A DNA stretch of 64,000 nucleotides, taken from positions 186,001-250,000 of the forward strand of contig MPNC01000005.1 of assembly GCA_002238825.1 (NCBI GenBank), read 5' to 3'. Every line of letters begins with the position of its first letter. Position 1 is the stretch's first letter. A model generated the notes under the pieces. The model searched no databases and was not told the origin of the DNA. It saw only the letters and a program-made list of their open reading frames with translations. This stretch comes from SAR202 cluster bacterium bin87. GTDB taxonomy: Bacteria; Chloroflexota; Dehalococcoidia; Lucifugimonadales; UBA3495. The translations under genes and the position numbers were made by a program. Below are positions 51,411 through 59,609 of this stretch, piece after piece.

Positions 51411-52190
51411 TCAGAATTCGGGATTTCGCTTTTCCTTGAACGCCTGGATCCCCTCACGCGGATGGCTCGACGTGGCGAACACATGGGTAAAGGTCGCGCC
51501 TTCCAAGGCGACGCCATCCTTGAGGGGGAGGTCCTGGCTCCGCCGGGCCAGGGATTTCATCAGACTCAAACCCACGCGGCTCTTGGCGCGCAGGCCTTCG
51601 AGAATGGATTCCAGCTCATCCTCGAGGTATTCCGGAGGAGCGGAGCGGAGCGCCAGGCCCCACTCGACGGCTTCTCTGCCGGACAGCCACCGACCGGTGG
51701 TCAGCAGCTCCATGGCGCGGGGCATGCCGACTCGTCGCGGCAGGCGCTGGGTGGAGCCGCCACCCGGGATCAACCCGAAGTTGGCGTGCTGGTCACCGAT
51801 ACGCGCGTCCTCGGCGACGACGGCCATGTCACAGGCCATCATCAACTCCATCCCGCCGGCCAGAGCGTAGCCATGCACCACGGCGACGGTCGGGACGGGC
51901 ATTGCCTCCAGGGCGAAGAACGCGTCGTTGAGGGCGGTCACGTAGTCTGGCAACAGGGACAGGTCGTCGAATACCTGGTCGAAGTACAGCAGGTCGGCGC
52001 CGGCGCAAAAGCCGCGACCCTCGCCGCGAACGACCATTACCTTGACGGAAGGATCATCGCTGACGGCGGCGACAGCGTCGGAAAACTCGGCGATCAGATC
52101 CGGGTTGAGCGCATTGAGTGCGTCCGGGCGGTTGAGGCAGAGCGTGGCGACGCGGTCTCCCACCGAAAGCGTAATATTGCTATACTCCAT
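51411..52190 (-). CDS. Enoyl-CoA hydratase/isomerase family protein
   Basis: A 259-aa crotonase-fold protein: LNRPDALNALNPDLI, GRGFCAGADLLYFD (oxyanion loop), and HGYALAGGMELMMACDMAVV, GDQHANFGLIPGGGSTQRLPRRVG. The first catalytic Glu is present in AGGMELMM; the second position reads GLIPGGGST, common in paralogues with other activities. It could act in fatty acid or aromatic ring degradation. Start MEYSN has GGAG 5 nt upstream, trimming 16 track residues. Confidence 0.9.
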   Translation of the reverse strand: MEYSNITLSVGDRVATLCLNRPDALNALNPDLIAEFSDAVAAVSDDPSVKVMVVRGEGRGFCAGADLLYFDQVFDDLSLLPDYVTALNDAFFALEAMPVPTVAVVHGYALAGGMELMMACDMAVVAEDARIGDQHANFGLIPGGGSTQRLPRRVGMPRAMELLTTGRWLSGREAVEWGLALRSAPPEYLEDELESILEGLRAKSRVGLSLMKSLARRSQDLPLKDGVALEGATFTHVFATSSHPREGIQAFKEKRNPEF

Positions 52191-52238
52191 TCGATCTCCT
52201 GCCTCAGCGTTCCGGTTCCCAGAACCATCAGTGCCCAT

Positions 52239-52257
52239 ACTATACCAGACCTATTAT
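52239..52257. promoter_or_regulatory. Divergent -10 boxes
   Basis: Minus strand TATAGT (52239-52244) for the enoyl-CoA hydratase gene. Plus strand TATTAT (52252-52257) ends 7-10 nt before the TTG/ATG of the DUF167 gene, another leaderless candidate. Confidence 0.4.
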
Positions 52258-52267
52258 CACGTCATTG

Positions 52268-52579
52268 ATGACCCAGCCGGCCACAGCCCACTTGCGGGTA
52301 AGGGTGCAACCCAATGCCTCCCGGGCGGAGATCGCAGGCTGGTATGACGGCGCGCTGCGGGTGCGGACCACCGCTTCCCCGGTTAGGGGCCAAGCCAATC
52401 GGGCAGTGGCGGAGATGCTGGCGCGTGCCATGGGCATCCCCCAGTCCGGTGTTAGCGTGGTGCGGGGCCGCGGCGCCCGGGAAAAGATTATGGAAATAGT
52501 CGGTATCGACGATTCGGAAATGCTGCGCCGCCTGGATGAGTCGATGGCATACCATAAACGGGCGGCGGCGCCCTGCTGA
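52268..52579 (+). CDS. DUF167 (YggU-like) protein
   Basis: A 103-aa protein with the DUF167 pattern LRVRVQPNASRAEIAGWYDGALRVRTTASPVRGQANRAVAEMLA and GVSVVRGRGAREKIMEI. The family is structurally known but has no established function. ATG at 52268 is used; an in-frame TTG lies one codon before. The 3' end is 34 nt from a phosphatase gene. Confidence 0.9.
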   Translation: MTQPATAHLRVRVQPNASRAEIAGWYDGALRVRTTASPVRGQANRAVAEMLARAMGIPQSGVSVVRGRGAREKIMEIVGIDDSEMLRRLDESMAYHKRAAAPC

Positions 52580-52613
52580 CAACAGACAGGTTTGCCAGAA
52601 CACGGAGCGACCC

Positions 52614-53093
52614 ATGCAAGACAACTTTCGGAACTTCAGCTGGATTTTGCCCGGCGCGCTGGCGGGAGCCATGGGGCCGACGGAACGCCGCCACCTCATC
52701 TATCTTGAGCTCAACGACGTCACCGCCATCGTGCGGATGGAAGAGCAGACCATTTCGGGCGAGCCGTGGGGCTTCTACGAATTGTTCGAACCGGTGCCAG
52801 ATTTCGAAGCTCCGTCAGTGGAGCAGATCGACCGCATCGTCACCTTTGCGGAGCAGCAGATAGAGACCTGGGAACGGCCCACCGTGGTGACATGCGCCGC
52901 CGGTATCGGCCGGACGGGAACGATCCTCGCGTCCTACCTGGTCAACACCGGTTGGGAACCCGATGAGGCGATCGACTACATTCGGCAACTGCGCCCGGGA
53001 TCGATCCAGACCGCATCCCAGGAAGAGGCGGTACGACAGTACGCGGTGTTTGTGAAGGACCGCAACGACAACATGCCCCGCCGGTACCGGTGA
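52614..53093 (+). CDS. Dual-specificity protein phosphatase-like (DUSP23-type)
   Basis: A 159-aa Cys-based phosphatase. The signature loop is VVTCAAGIGRTGTILASYLV (CX5R), with general-acid region PVPDFEAPS and the DUSP23-like N-terminus FRNFSWILPGALAGAMGP. Predicted to remove phosphate from tyrosine or small substrates. The track adds 26 residues; ATG at MQDNF has GGAG 7 nt upstream. Confidence 0.9.
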   Translation: MQDNFRNFSWILPGALAGAMGPTERRHLIYLELNDVTAIVRMEEQTISGEPWGFYELFEPVPDFEAPSVEQIDRIVTFAEQQIETWERPTVVTCAAGIGRTGTILASYLVNTGWEPDEAIDYIRQLRPGSIQTASQEEAVRQYAVFVKDRNDNMPRRYR

Positions 53094-53128
53094 CCCTCCA
53101 GGCGGCTGCCGGCTTACGCATAAAAAAC

Positions 53129-53155
53129 GGGGTCCGCGTTCTGAACGCGGACCCC
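53129..53155. terminator. Intrinsic terminator, T6 on the minus strand
   Basis: GGGGTCCGCGTT-CTG-AACGCGGACCCC, perfect 12-bp stem. On the minus strand it is followed by GTTTTTT, a canonical terminator for the zinc-ribbon gene 1 transcript. Confidence 0.85.
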
Positions 53156-53182
53156 ATTCAAGTCAACCGCTACGGCCACGGA

Positions 53183-53422
53183 TTACGCCGCCAGCAACTC
53201 GTCGGATTCCGGCGCAGTGGGTAGATTACCCGGGCCGGCCTGAGTCATCGGGGCGGGATCCGCGGGGATTTCCCGGCTGCACTGCAGGCACTGGCGGTAA
53301 TCGCCGTAGATGTCGCGGACCTGGCGTACGTCGCCGCCGCAATGGGGGCAGCAGCCCAGGTCCATGCGCCGCCGGCGTACGCCCAGAACAGAGCCTTCCC
53401 GGTTCAGTGTGGTCTCCATCAT
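53183..53422 (-). CDS. Small zinc-ribbon protein 1
   Basis: A 79-aa protein with two CxxC knuckles 20 residues apart: CCPHCGGDVRQVRDIYGDYRQCLQCSRE. The flanks are low-complexity, with a Pro-rich tail. It shares CPxCGGDxxxxRDxxGxYxQCxQCxRE with the gene 174 nt upstream, so they are paralogues. Function unknown; nucleic-acid or protein binding are possibilities. The start at MMETT is set by AAGGAG 5-8 nt upstream. Confidence 0.75.
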   Translation of the reverse strand: MMETTLNREGSVLGVRRRRMDLGCCPHCGGDVRQVRDIYGDYRQCLQCSREIPADPAPMTQAGPGNLPTAPESDELLAA

Positions 53423-53537
53423 CTCATCTCCTTGACTCAACGGCCCGTGGTGGCCAGCGGTCGCAGGTATGCGTACTCGTTTGCAGGTGGTTCGGTGCCC
53501 GGTTGTCGCTACGGTCGAGATGCGGTTTTAAAAGGTT

Positions 53538-53565
53538 GCGGCCTCGGAGCCAAGTCCGAGGCCGC
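53538..53565 (-). terminator. Intrinsic terminator of zinc-ribbon gene 2
   Basis: Minus strand 11-bp stem GCGGCCTCGGA/TCCGAGGCCGC with 6-nt loop, followed by AACCTTTTAAAA. It lies 31 nt after the gene's stop. The remainder of 53423-53537 shows no further element. Confidence 0.7.
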
Positions 53566-53596
53566 TGCCAACGGTTGCTTGTGCTCAGGGTTTGGA

Positions 53597-53815
53597 TCAG
53601 ACCGTGATCTTCTCGCGATGGTGGTTCGGATTCGACGGCATGTCCATGGTTGCCATGGTGGTGGCTGGCGCCGGGCTGGTGGCCACGCGTCGGATTTCGC
53701 GGCCGCACTGGGCGCACTGGTGGTAGACTCCGAAGGTATCCCTCATACGGCAAATGTCGCCGCCACAGCGAGGGCATGCCTTGAGCTTCAAAGAATTGCG
53801 GGTTAGGGTCTGCAT
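53597..53815 (-). CDS. Small zinc-ribbon protein 2
   Basis: A 72-aa paralogue of zinc-ribbon protein 1: KACPRCGGDICRMRDTFGVYHQCAQCGREIRR, then a Pro/Ala/Met-rich tail ending NPNHHREKITV. It has its own terminator and a promoter region full of TTACSG boxes shared with the divergent JAMM gene. GGAG lies 3 nt before the ATG. No enzymatic motif. Confidence 0.75.
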   Translation of the reverse strand: MQTLTRNSLKLKACPRCGGDICRMRDTFGVYHQCAQCGREIRRVATSPAPATTMATMDMPSNPNHHREKITV

Positions 53816-53877
53816 TTCTCCATCCTGTTCGCGATTTTCGCCGTTGTCGTTGCGGCGGGTTGTCAGTTTGCGATTTC

Positions 53878-53963
53878 AGTTTACCGCTACTGTATTACCG
53901 GAGTGTTACGGTAAACCAGTCATTAGCGGCTGAATTAGAATATCAGGTTACGGTTTTCGTAAC
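53878..53963. promoter_or_regulatory. TTAC(C/G)G box cluster in a divergent promoter
   Basis: Direct boxes TTACCG at 53881 and 53895, TTACGGTAAAC at 53906, TTACGG at 53948, and CGTAAC at 53958. The last pair forms GTTACG-N5-CGTAAC, perfect arms, 11 nt before the JAMM ATG. GTTTACCG...CGGTAAAC form an outer dyad. Minus -10 TAAACT (53878-53883) and plus TAGAAT (53936-53941) are overlapped or flanked, so this is probably an operator. The region is AT-richer than its surroundings. Confidence 0.55.
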
Positions 53964-53974
53964 AAGGGGGTTTT

Positions 53975-54463
53975 ATGGCCAATTTTGGCGAACCGTTGGA
54001 GATTCCGCCGGAAATCATGGATGCTGTTTTCCGACAGGCGCGGGATTCATACCCGGCGGAATGTTGCGGATGGCTCAGCGGCCCGGCCAGCGGATTCTCG
54101 GTCAGTGCCATCAGGCCAGTCCTCAACGACCAGGCGTCGGGCAACCATCCCACCGCGGCGGAGCGCACTGCCGAATCAGCGTACGTTTTCAGCACCGCCG
54201 ACCTCCTGGACCTGAACAACAGCCTGGATTCGGACAACCCGGCCCGCATCATCTACCACTCCCATCCCAACGGCCGGGCCTATCTGTCGGAAACGGACCG
54301 GACGGTGGCGACCAGCCCGTGGGGGGACGGACCCGCCTATCCTGTACAGCAACTGGTGGTGGGAATCGATGCGGAGCGCGTGGTCGAAGCCGCGCTGTTC
54401 GACTGGGATTACGACGCCGGGGAGTTCGTGGAACTTCTGCGGCTTGCCGGAGCTGATATCTAG
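53975..54463 (+). CDS. JAMM/MPN+ metalloprotease-like protein
   Basis: A 162-aa JAB1/MPN domain. SYPAECCGWLSG carries the catalytic Glu and IIYHSHPNGRAYLSETDR is the full JAMM motif (HxHP...SxxD), so an active zinc isopeptidase/peptidase is plausible. Bacterial homologues (Mec-like) process sulfur-carrier or ubiquitin-like proteins, but no such partner is adjacent. AAGGGGG precedes the ATG. Its TAG overlaps the stop of the convergent antiporter gene (CTAG). Confidence 0.85.
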   Translation: MANFGEPLEIPPEIMDAVFRQARDSYPAECCGWLSGPASGFSVSAIRPVLNDQASGNHPTAAERTAESAYVFSTADLLDLNNSLDSDNPARIIYHSHPNGRAYLSETDRTVATSPWGDGPAYPVQQLVVGIDAERVVEAALFDWDYDAGEFVELLRLAGADI

Positions 54464-55473
54464 TGCGACGGTGCGCCCAGCAGGGCGACCCAAACCGCCC
54501 CGCCGATGGTGACCAACAGCATGAGCGCCAGGCCGCCCATTATCAGCGGTTGGGGTAAATTTCGACCCCAAAGCAGCACGCCACCCCAAATGATCAACCC
54601 AAGAGCGATCACTCCGGCGATGTAGTGTTCGGGATCAGCAGTGTTCACCACCACGCCCTTGCGGTAGAAGAAATCAGCGTACGCCAAAATCGTGATGTTA
54701 AAGACGCAACTGCCGTAGACTCCGGCGAACCCCAAGTCGGCCGCCCCAAGGCGCGCAGCGGCGAATGTAGCCGATATTTCGGGCATGCTGGTAACCAGGG
54801 CCACGGCCAATATGCCGAGTACGCCGGAGGATACACCGGTCACGTGGGCGATGCGGTCAACGCTCTGGGCCAGCAGCACTCCTGAAACGATGACGCCCAA
54901 CGACACCAGGATGAACATGATCCAGGCGCGTCGTAGCGTGATGCCGCTTTCGCCGCCGCCCTCGTCATTAGCGGCGGATGGGCGCCTGTTGTACACGATC
55001 CACATGCCGACCAGGTAGGCAACCAGGATGATGATGGAAGACAGCCCGACCTGCCAAACATGCACGCCTGAGTTAGCGAACATGGCGACCACCGCGAGTC
55101 CCGTGAGGACGGCGGCAAGCAATATGAGATAACCCTGCTCGGGCGCCACCCGTTGCAAAAATCGCTTGCCGCCAAAAAGCAGTGCCACCATACCCAGCGT
55201 GAGTATATTGAACATGTTGGAGCCGAGCACGTCGCCCAGGGCCAGCTGTGGGTTATCGATGCGCACCGCAGTGATATTGTTCGACACCTCCGGCAGGGAG
55301 GTTGCCAACGCCACCAGGATGCTCCCAACGAACAGACGGCCCCAACCCGTCAGCGACGCCAGCGCGTCTCCATACTTGGCGAGGTAGCCGCCAAGAAAAA
55401 CCACCGCAACCGCGCTGGCCAAAAATATGGCAACGGCGACGGTAAGGCCGACGCCGGAAAGAACATTCAGCAC
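54460..55473 (-). CDS. Sodium/calcium exchanger family antiporter
   Basis: A 337-aa membrane protein with ten or so helices and two inverted alpha repeats: GSILVALATSLPEVSNNITAV...GDVLGSNMFNIL and ILAVALVTSMPEISATFAAA...GVYGSCVFNI. The second repeat has Ser-Met-Pro-Glu as in CaCA proteins. It exchanges Ca2+ for Na+ or H+. GTG start; there is no obvious Shine-Dalgarno, and leuB ends 19 nt upstream, so coupling is likely. Confidence 0.9.
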   Translation of the reverse strand: MLNVLSGVGLTVAVAIFLASAVAVVFLGGYLAKYGDALASLTGWGRLFVGSILVALATSLPEVSNNITAVRIDNPQLALGDVLGSNMFNILTLGMVALLFGGKRFLQRVAPEQGYLILLAAVLTGLAVVAMFANSGVHVWQVGLSSIIILVAYLVGMWIVYNRRPSAANDEGGGESGITLRRAWIMFILVSLGVIVSGVLLAQSVDRIAHVTGVSSGVLGILAVALVTSMPEISATFAAARLGAADLGFAGVYGSCVFNITILAYADFFYRKGVVVNTADPEHYIAGVIALGLIIWGGVLLWGRNLPQPLIMGGLALMLLVTIGGAVWVALLGAPSH

Positions 55474-55492
55474 GGTTGATGCGCTGGATGCC

Positions 55493-56584
55493 CTAGGCGA
55501 TCGCGTTGACGATCAGGTCGCCCATCCGAGTGGTCGCCGTTGCCGTGTCGCCTGGAGTGGCGATATCGGCTGTGCGGTAACCCTGCTCCAGCACGGTCTG
55601 CACGGCTCGCTCGATGGCTGCGGCTTCCTCGGTGAGGCCTAACGAGTAGCGAAGCATCATGGCCGCGCTGAGGATGGACCCGCAGGGGTTGGCGATACCC
55701 TGACCGGCGATGTCTGGAGCGGTGCCGTGAATGGGCTCGTAGAAGCCTGGCGTGCGCGCGCCGGCCTGAGGGACGCCCGACAGGCTGGCCGAGGGCAGCA
55801 GTCCCATGGAGGCGGCCAGGATCGCAGCTTCGTCGGTGAGGATGTCACCAAACGTATTTTCAGCGACGATCACGTCGTAGCTGGCCGGCCGCAGGACGAT
55901 CTGCATGGCGCAGGCGTCGACGAGAGCATGCTCGAGCTCGACTTCCGGATATTCACCGGCCAGACGCGTGGCGGTGGCCCGCCAGAGGCGCGAAGTCTCC
56001 AGCACGTTGGCCTTGTCCACCGAGGTCAGCTTGCCGCGACGCCCACGAGCCAACTCGAACCCAACCCGAAGCACCCGCTCGATTTCCGATTCCGAGTAGC
56101 GCATGGTGTCTACGCCGACGATGCCCTGAGGCGTTTCGGTACGACCCTTTGGCTGAGCGTAGTAGAGGCCGCCGGTCAGTTCGCGGACCACCACCATGTC
56201 CACCCCCTCCAGCACGTGGGGTTTCAGCACGCTGGAGTCGGTGAGTTGTGGATAGACTTTGACGGGGCGGATGTTGGCGAAAACGTTGAGGTGCGCGCGC
56301 AGTGCGAGCAGGCCATCCTCCGGCCGCGTGGGAGCGGAAGGGTCGTCCCATTTTGGTCCGCCCACCGCGCCGAACAGGACTGCATCGGCGGACGTGGCCA
56401 GATCGCGAACGCCATCGGTCAACGGCGTGCCGTGTTTGTCGATGGATATGCCGCCGACGTCACCATACTCGAGGATGAAGTTGTGCCCGAAGGCGCGGCC
56501 CACGGCCTGCATGGTCTTGACGCCCTCAGCGGTGACCTCGGGTCCGATACCGTCGCCGCCGAGCACCGCGATATTGAAATCCAT
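55493..56584 (-). CDS. leuB: 3-isopropylmalate dehydrogenase
   Basis: A 363-aa LeuB: AVLGGDGIGPEV, GAVGGPKWDD, RAHLNVFANIRPVKVYP, VVRELTGGLYYAQPKGR, SVDKANVLETSRLWR, NTFGDILTDEAA and HGTAPDIAGQGIANP. It oxidatively decarboxylates 3-isopropylmalate in leucine synthesis with NAD. The ATG at MDFNIAVL trims a 94-residue spurious track extension. TTGATG-N17-TATACT lies 76-104 nt upstream. No leuA, leuC or leuD is adjacent. Confidence 0.96.
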   Translation of the reverse strand: MDFNIAVLGGDGIGPEVTAEGVKTMQAVGRAFGHNFILEYGDVGGISIDKHGTPLTDGVRDLATSADAVLFGAVGGPKWDDPSAPTRPEDGLLALRAHLNVFANIRPVKVYPQLTDSSVLKPHVLEGVDMVVVRELTGGLYYAQPKGRTETPQGIVGVDTMRYSESEIERVLRVGFELARGRRGKLTSVDKANVLETSRLWRATATRLAGEYPEVELEHALVDACAMQIVLRPASYDVIVAENTFGDILTDEAAILAASMGLLPSASLSGVPQAGARTPGFYEPIHGTAPDIAGQGIANPCGSILSAAMMLRYSLGLTEEAAAIERAVQTVLEQGYRTADIATPGDTATATTRMGDLIVNAIA

Positions 56585-56659
56585 TCTGCCAACGGCTCCC
56601 GTCGATAATACGTCCCCGTCAGCCGGGCCTGAAATCCAGGCAAGCGCGGGGCGACCGGT

Positions 56660-56688
56660 AGTATAGCCTATGGGTAATCGGTCATCAA
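56660..56688 (-). promoter_or_regulatory. leuB promoter
   Basis: Minus strand TTGATG-N17-TATACT; leader of about 68 nt with a 5-bp hairpin GCCTG-N5-CAGGC. No Leu-rich leader ORF is present. The rest of 56585-56938 holds only this and the DUF1501 promoter. Confidence 0.6.
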
Positions 56689-56845
56689 ATCGGAGCGTAG
56701 AAACGAGAGGCGCCGAGTGAGCGGACCCGGCCCCCAGTTGACCTCGGTTTGATGAGGACCCCGTCAGCATCTGGCCGGTGCGCCGTGCGTGGACATTGCG
56801 ATGCTCGGAAGTCGTGAGGTGGGCGAGGATTTCGCGCGCATCGCG

Positions 56846-56874
56846 TTGACACGCCGGGGTGCACACTTTAAACT
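56846..56874 (+). promoter_or_regulatory. Promoter of the DUF1501/DUF1800 operon
   Basis: TTGACA-N17-TAAACT, predicting a leader of about 55 nt containing GGAGG. Confidence 0.7.
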
Positions 56875-56938
56875 GCGAGCATCAGCCAAACCTGCGCTGG
56901 CGCGTTTTGTCGCGCCTGAATATGGAGGCCCATCCGCG

Positions 56939-58069
56939 ATGACCACCACTAATAAACAACGGTCTTTGGTCGTAATCCAGTTGGCCGGCGCCAATGACCC
57001 GTTGAATACCGTCATCCCCTACGCCGACGGACACTACTACGACTTTCGGCCAAACGTCGGTATTCCCACCGACCAGGTGATCCCGCTGGACGGACAGCTT
57101 GGCCTCAATCCCAACATGGCGCCGATCAAGGCCCTGTGGGACGAGGGCAAGGTTGCGATCGTCAACGGCATCGGATACCCCAATCCCACCCGGTCGCACT
57201 TCCGCAGCATGGACATCTGGCATACCTGCGAGCCGGAAAAGATCGCCACCGAGGGCTGGCTGGGCCGCGTGATTCGCGACCTCGACCCCGCCGGACAGAA
57301 CGTGATCACCGGCGTGAACTTCGGGCGCGGCCTTCCCCGCTCCATGGGCGCCTCCGGTGTCCCCGTAGCCTCCGTGGGCAACCTCGAGACCTATGGTCTG
57401 TTCCCCGATGTGGAAGAGGAGCGCATCCGCGGGCTGTGCCTGGACGCCTTCGGCAAGATGTACGGCGGGTCTATCCAGGACGCGGTGATGGACTACCTGG
57501 GACAGACCGGCCGCGACGCGCTGAAGGGCGCGGATATCCTGCGCACCGCTCCGGAGCAGTATTCCTCCGCGGTGGAGTACGCGGAAAACCCCATCGCCCA
57601 GTCCCTCAAGAACGTGGCGCAGGTGATGACCGCCGATCTGGGCACCCGCATCTATTACACCCAGCACGGCAGTTTTGACACCCACGGCGACGAGGTCAAG
57701 GTGCATGGCGGGCTGTGGACCCAGGTTTCCGGCGCCATCAGCGACTTCCTGGCCGATCTCGACGAGCACGGCCGCGGTGACGACGCAATCGTGCTGGTGT
57801 GGACCGAATTCGGGCGCCGCATCCGCGACAACGGCACCGGCACCGACCACGGCTCCGGCGGAACCGCCTTCATCATCGGCAACCCGGTCAACGGCGGCTT
57901 CTACGGGCAGTACCCGTCCCTGGCCGAGCGCGACCACCTGGACGGCGACCTGCACTGGAACAACGATTTCCGTTCCACCTACTCGACCATCGCCGACAAG
58001 TGGCTGGGCCTGGACCCGGTCCCGATTGTCAACGGCCAGTTCGAGCAGTGGGACTTCGTCGGCAACTAA
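56939..58069 (+). CDS. DUF1501 domain protein
   Basis: A 376-aa protein with the alkaline-phosphatase-like core of DUF1501: VVIQLAGANDPLNTVIPY, SHFRSMDIWHT, YYTQHGSFDTHGDE, VLVWTEFGRRIRDNG and GTDHGSGGTAFIIG. Many DUF1501 proteins carry a Tat signal; here the N-terminus is a bare MTTTNKQRSL, so it appears cytosolic. Paired with DUF1800 48 nt downstream. The pair is common in Planctomycetes, Chloroflexota and relatives, but its function is unknown. Start set by GGAGG 10 nt upstream. Confidence 0.88.
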   Translation: MTTTNKQRSLVVIQLAGANDPLNTVIPYADGHYYDFRPNVGIPTDQVIPLDGQLGLNPNMAPIKALWDEGKVAIVNGIGYPNPTRSHFRSMDIWHTCEPEKIATEGWLGRVIRDLDPAGQNVITGVNFGRGLPRSMGASGVPVASVGNLETYGLFPDVEEERIRGLCLDAFGKMYGGSIQDAVMDYLGQTGRDALKGADILRTAPEQYSSAVEYAENPIAQSLKNVAQVMTADLGTRIYYTQHGSFDTHGDEVKVHGGLWTQVSGAISDFLADLDEHGRGDDAIVLVWTEFGRRIRDNGTGTDHGSGGTAFIIGNPVNGGFYGQYPSLAERDHLDGDLHWNNDFRSTYSTIADKWLGLDPVPIVNGQFEQWDFVGN

Positions 58070-58117
58070 CCCAACCGGTCGCCCCAATAATTTGGAACAG
58101 AACTTGCGGAGGCAATT

Positions 58118-59533
58118 ATGAGCAATGCCGATATTGCCCTGATGGCTCACCTGATGCGTCGGGCCGGCTTCGGCGCAACCCGCGATGAGCTGGAGCAGCT
58201 GGTCGAACAGGGTTACGAAAACGTCGTTGAGAACCTGATCAATCCGGGAGATCCTGGCGTGATGCCCGACGACGTGATCCGAAGGTACCACTCGGAAATG
58301 GCCGAGATGCGCGAGCTGAACAGCGCCGGCGCATACTGGATGTACCGGATGGTCACGACCCGAAACCAGTTGGAAGAGAAGCTGGCCCTGTTCTGGCATG
58401 GCCTCTTCGCCACCGGCTACTCCAAGTTGAACCAGGCCAGCGCGCTGGTCAACCAGATCAACACCTTCCGTCGCCACTCCCTGGGTTCCTACAAGACGAT
58501 GCTGGTGGAACTGTCCAAGGACCCGGCCATGATCATCTGGCTGGACAACCACGACAACCACCACGACAACATCAACGAGAACTACGGGCGGGAGTTGCTC
58601 GAGCTCTTCTCCATGGGCGTCGGCAACTACACGGAAGACGATATCAAGGAGTGCGCGCGCGCGTTCACCGGCTGGACGCTGGGGAACGTCGAGTACATGT
58701 CCACCCGCGCCAGCCGCGACTCCATCTGGCCGTACAGCCGCATCAACTGGCACTTTAACTACCGCGACTACGACCATGACGACGGAGAGAAGACCTTCCT
58801 GGGGCACACGGGCAACTTCAACGGTGAGGACATCATCGACATCATCGTGCAGCAGGAAGCCACGGCACGGTTCATCTGCACCCGCCTGTTCCAGTTCTTC
58901 GCCGCCGACGAGGTGGACGAAGCCGGGGAATCGGTCATCAATGACATGATGGCCTCCTACTTCGACTCCGAGTACGAAATTCGCTCCGTCATGCGGACGA
59001 TGTTCAACTCGGACTACTTCAGGTCGGAGGAGGCGCGATTCGCCCGTGTCAAGGGACCGGTGGAATTGGTGGTGGGCGCGGTCCGCATGGCCGGCACCTA
59101 CCAGGAACCCACCTTCGGGGCAGACCAACTGGCCCGCCAGACCATGTACATGGGCCAGGGCATCTTCCAGCCGCCCAGCGTGGAGGGCTGGCACGAGGGC
59201 GCCGAGTGGATCGACAGCGGCGCGCTGGTGGAACGCGTGAACTTCGTGGGCAAGGAACTCGGCGATCCGGGCAACCCGGGCGTCAAAGCGATCATTGACC
59301 GGATGGCCCGACAGGGCCAGGGCATCCTGTCGCCTGAGGAGCAGGTCGCCGCGTGCGCGGACCTGCTCGGACCACTGGAACTGTCCGAATCCACCGCCAC
59401 GTCGATCCGGGAGTTCGCCAGCGAGCAGGGACCTGCCGACCTCCGGGATGGCTCGCGCACCGAGGCTGACGAGCAGCGCATCGCCAACCTGTTGCGTCTG
59501 CTGACTGCCACGCGAGAATACCAACTGGCGTAG
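58118..59533 (+). CDS. DUF1800 domain protein
   Basis: A 471-aa helical protein with the family hallmark MRRAGFGATRDELEQL at the start, WHGLFATGYSKL, ENYGRELLELFSMGVGNYTEDDIKECARAFTGWTL and QPPSVEGWHEGAEWID. It is nearly always encoded next to DUF1501 and presumably forms a system with it; no activity is known. No signal peptide. A GGGGCGAAT palindrome follows. Confidence 0.9.
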   Translation: MSNADIALMAHLMRRAGFGATRDELEQLVEQGYENVVENLINPGDPGVMPDDVIRRYHSEMAEMRELNSAGAYWMYRMVTTRNQLEEKLALFWHGLFATGYSKLNQASALVNQINTFRRHSLGSYKTMLVELSKDPAMIIWLDNHDNHHDNINENYGRELLELFSMGVGNYTEDDIKECARAFTGWTLGNVEYMSTRASRDSIWPYSRINWHFNYRDYDHDDGEKTFLGHTGNFNGEDIIDIIVQQEATARFICTRLFQFFAADEVDEAGESVINDMMASYFDSEYEIRSVMRTMFNSDYFRSEEARFARVKGPVELVVGAVRMAGTYQEPTFGADQLARQTMYMGQGIFQPPSVEGWHEGAEWIDSGALVERVNFVGKELGDPGNPGVKAIIDRMARQGQGILSPEEQVAACADLLGPLELSESTATSIREFASEQGPADLRDGSRTEADEQRIANLLRLLTATREYQLA

Positions 59534-59562
59534 CGTCGGCTACAACACCTAGCGGACGATTG

Positions 59563-59588
59563 CAGGGGCGAATGTTTATTCGCCCCTG
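59563..59588. repeat. GGGGCGAAT-type palindrome
   Basis: CAGGGGCGAAT-GTTT-ATTCGCCCCTG, perfect 11-bp stem, between the DUF1800 and NHL genes on the same strand; probably a terminator. Confidence 0.75.
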
Positions 59589-59609
59589 ATCAAAAGAGGA
59601 GTGGGTGCA

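Noticed and set aside
56882-59524. 880-codon minus-strand ORF
   Set aside because: It is antisense to DUF1501 and DUF1800, both clear families with good Shine-Dalgarno sites. Long antisense frames are expected in GC-rich genes; the translation shows no family pattern.
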